This document shows positions 4,740 to 5,127 of a stretch of 5,127 bases of DNA, one piece after another. Under the pieces are notes generated by a model. That model saw only the letters and a program-made list of their open reading frames with translations. It had not been told where the DNA came from and did not search any database. The DNA comes from Candidatus Bathyarchaeota archaeon (GTDB lineage: Archaea; Thermoproteota; Bathyarchaeia; 40CM-2-53-6). The stretch is taken from NCBI GenBank assembly GCA_005888675.1, contig VBBA01000060.1, positions 1 to 5,127 on the forward strand, given 5' to 3'. Positions within the stretch are counted from its first letter, which is position 1; each line of letters opens with the position of its first letter. Made by a program: the position numbers and the translations under genes.

Positions 4740-5127
4740 TTGGAGTTCTGGGTACCTTACGGCACGACAGAGGTTCCAGTCCGAGTCCCAGATACGAACT
4801 TCTACCGCATCCTAGAACCTGCTAAACCTGCCGCAAACACTCCTGACATCAGTACGATGATCGGGAAGTCAATCGAGAATCCAGTAGGGAATATCTCCCT
4901 GAGCGGTCTGGTGAAGCAAGGTTCTACGATAGGAATTGCGGTCGACCCTGCGATCCCAGAGACTAGTCTTAACGCCATAGTGAACGATCTCCAATCCCGC
5001 CTCTCGAGCCTAGGCGCGATTGAAGTAAGGGTCTTTGTTCGGGCCAGACACTCATCTCAGATCCAATCTGAATGGAAGAAAATCAGTCCACAAGAGGACA
5101 CATTCGTCGAGGTGGGGAGGACCACTC
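4740..5127 (+). CDS. LarA-like (DUF2088, nickel-pincer lactate racemase family) protein, N-terminal part
   Basis: An open frame from TTG at 4740 runs off the window after 129 codons. It begins E-F-W-V-P-Y-G-T-T-E-V, then P-D-T-N-F at 17-21, S-I-E-N-P-V-G at 44-50, a strand I-G-I-A-V-D at 64-69, and a second strand V-R-V-F-V at 96-100 followed by R-A-R-H. This order matches the N-terminal domain of LarA (P-Y-x...D-D-E-N...S-L-D-N-P-I-G...D-H-T-R-P...A-T-G-F-H). LarA racemises lactate using a nickel-pincer nucleotide cofactor. The Asp (Asp69) and a His (His104, where a nickel-site His is expected) are kept, but D-H-T-R-P is D-P-A-I-P, so the substrate-binding Arg is absent. The true substrate is therefore unclear. 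An in-frame TAG at 4734-4736 rules out an earlier start, and the next ATG (residue 40) would remove conserved sequence. The Lys and His residues of the cofactor site lie beyond the window. Confidence 0.72.
   Translation, partial: MEFWVPYGTTEVPVRVPDTNFYRILEPAKPAANTPDISTMIGKSIENPVGNISLSGLVKQGSTIGIAVDPAIPETSLNAIVNDLQSRLSSLGAIEVRVFVRARHSSQIQSEWKKISPQEDTFVEVGRTT

Noticed and set aside
4740..5127. Naming the right-edge gene larA (lactate racemase)
   Set aside because: The substrate-binding Arg appears to be missing and the cofactor residues are outside the window, so only a family-level call is justified.
1..5127. CRISPR arrays, tRNA or rRNA genes, insertion sequences or a hidden defence system
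   Set aside because: I looked for repeated units, cloverleaf-like stretches, transposase motifs and toxin or nuclease signatures and saw none. Nearly all sequence is explained by ordinary genes.

Overview
The window looks archaeal, most likely from the Thermoproteota-like branch (Bathyarchaeia or Nitrososphaeria type). No single marker proves this. The case rests on archaeal-style A/T-rich TATA-like boxes at plausible distances from starts, almost no Shine-Dalgarno motifs, use of GTG and TTG starts, and a partial gene resembling the small tRNA-binding (MetRS-beta/EMAP-II-like) proteins common in archaea. Base composition is roughly balanced and even across the window. No insertion sequence, tRNA, rRNA or CRISPR array is visible, and no gap between genes exceeds 100 bases.

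Layout, left to right. Positions 1-64 (minus) hold the first 21 codons of a tRNA-binding-domain protein. Positions 93-653 (minus) encode an unrecognised four-helix membrane protein. Positions 700-993 (minus) encode a short protein matching only the C-terminal half of a GyrI-like effector-binding domain. A 97-base divergent spacer follows. Positions 1091-1402 (plus) encode an ABM-fold protein that keeps the Asn/Trp/His triad of IsdG-type heme-degrading monooxygenases. It converges, with a 4-base gap, on a three-gene minus-strand operon. In transcription order that operon is pyrE (orotate phosphoribosyltransferase), a zinc-binding M16 peptidase, and an M16 partner that has lost the zinc site. 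Finally, 4740 to the window end (plus) carries the N-terminus of a LarA-like (DUF2088) protein, divergent from pyrE.

How the genes may work together. The two M16 proteins look like catalytic and non-catalytic halves of one cytoplasmic heterodimeric protease. The first is translationally coupled to pyrE by a GTGA overlap, which ties a pyrimidine biosynthesis gene to a protease by expression though not by obvious biochemistry. The IsdG-like gene and the GyrI-like gene share a divergent promoter region. Since the GyrI fold is related to SOUL heme-binding proteins, a heme-related pair is possible but speculative. pyrE and the LarA-like gene also diverge from one spacer, which holds a palindromic TTTAAA box and argues for a later pyrE start than the longest open frame.

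The most useful observations are the complementary M16 pair in a pyrE operon, the intact IsdG-type triad, the half-size GyrI-like protein, and a LarA-like protein that appears to lack the substrate-binding arginine.
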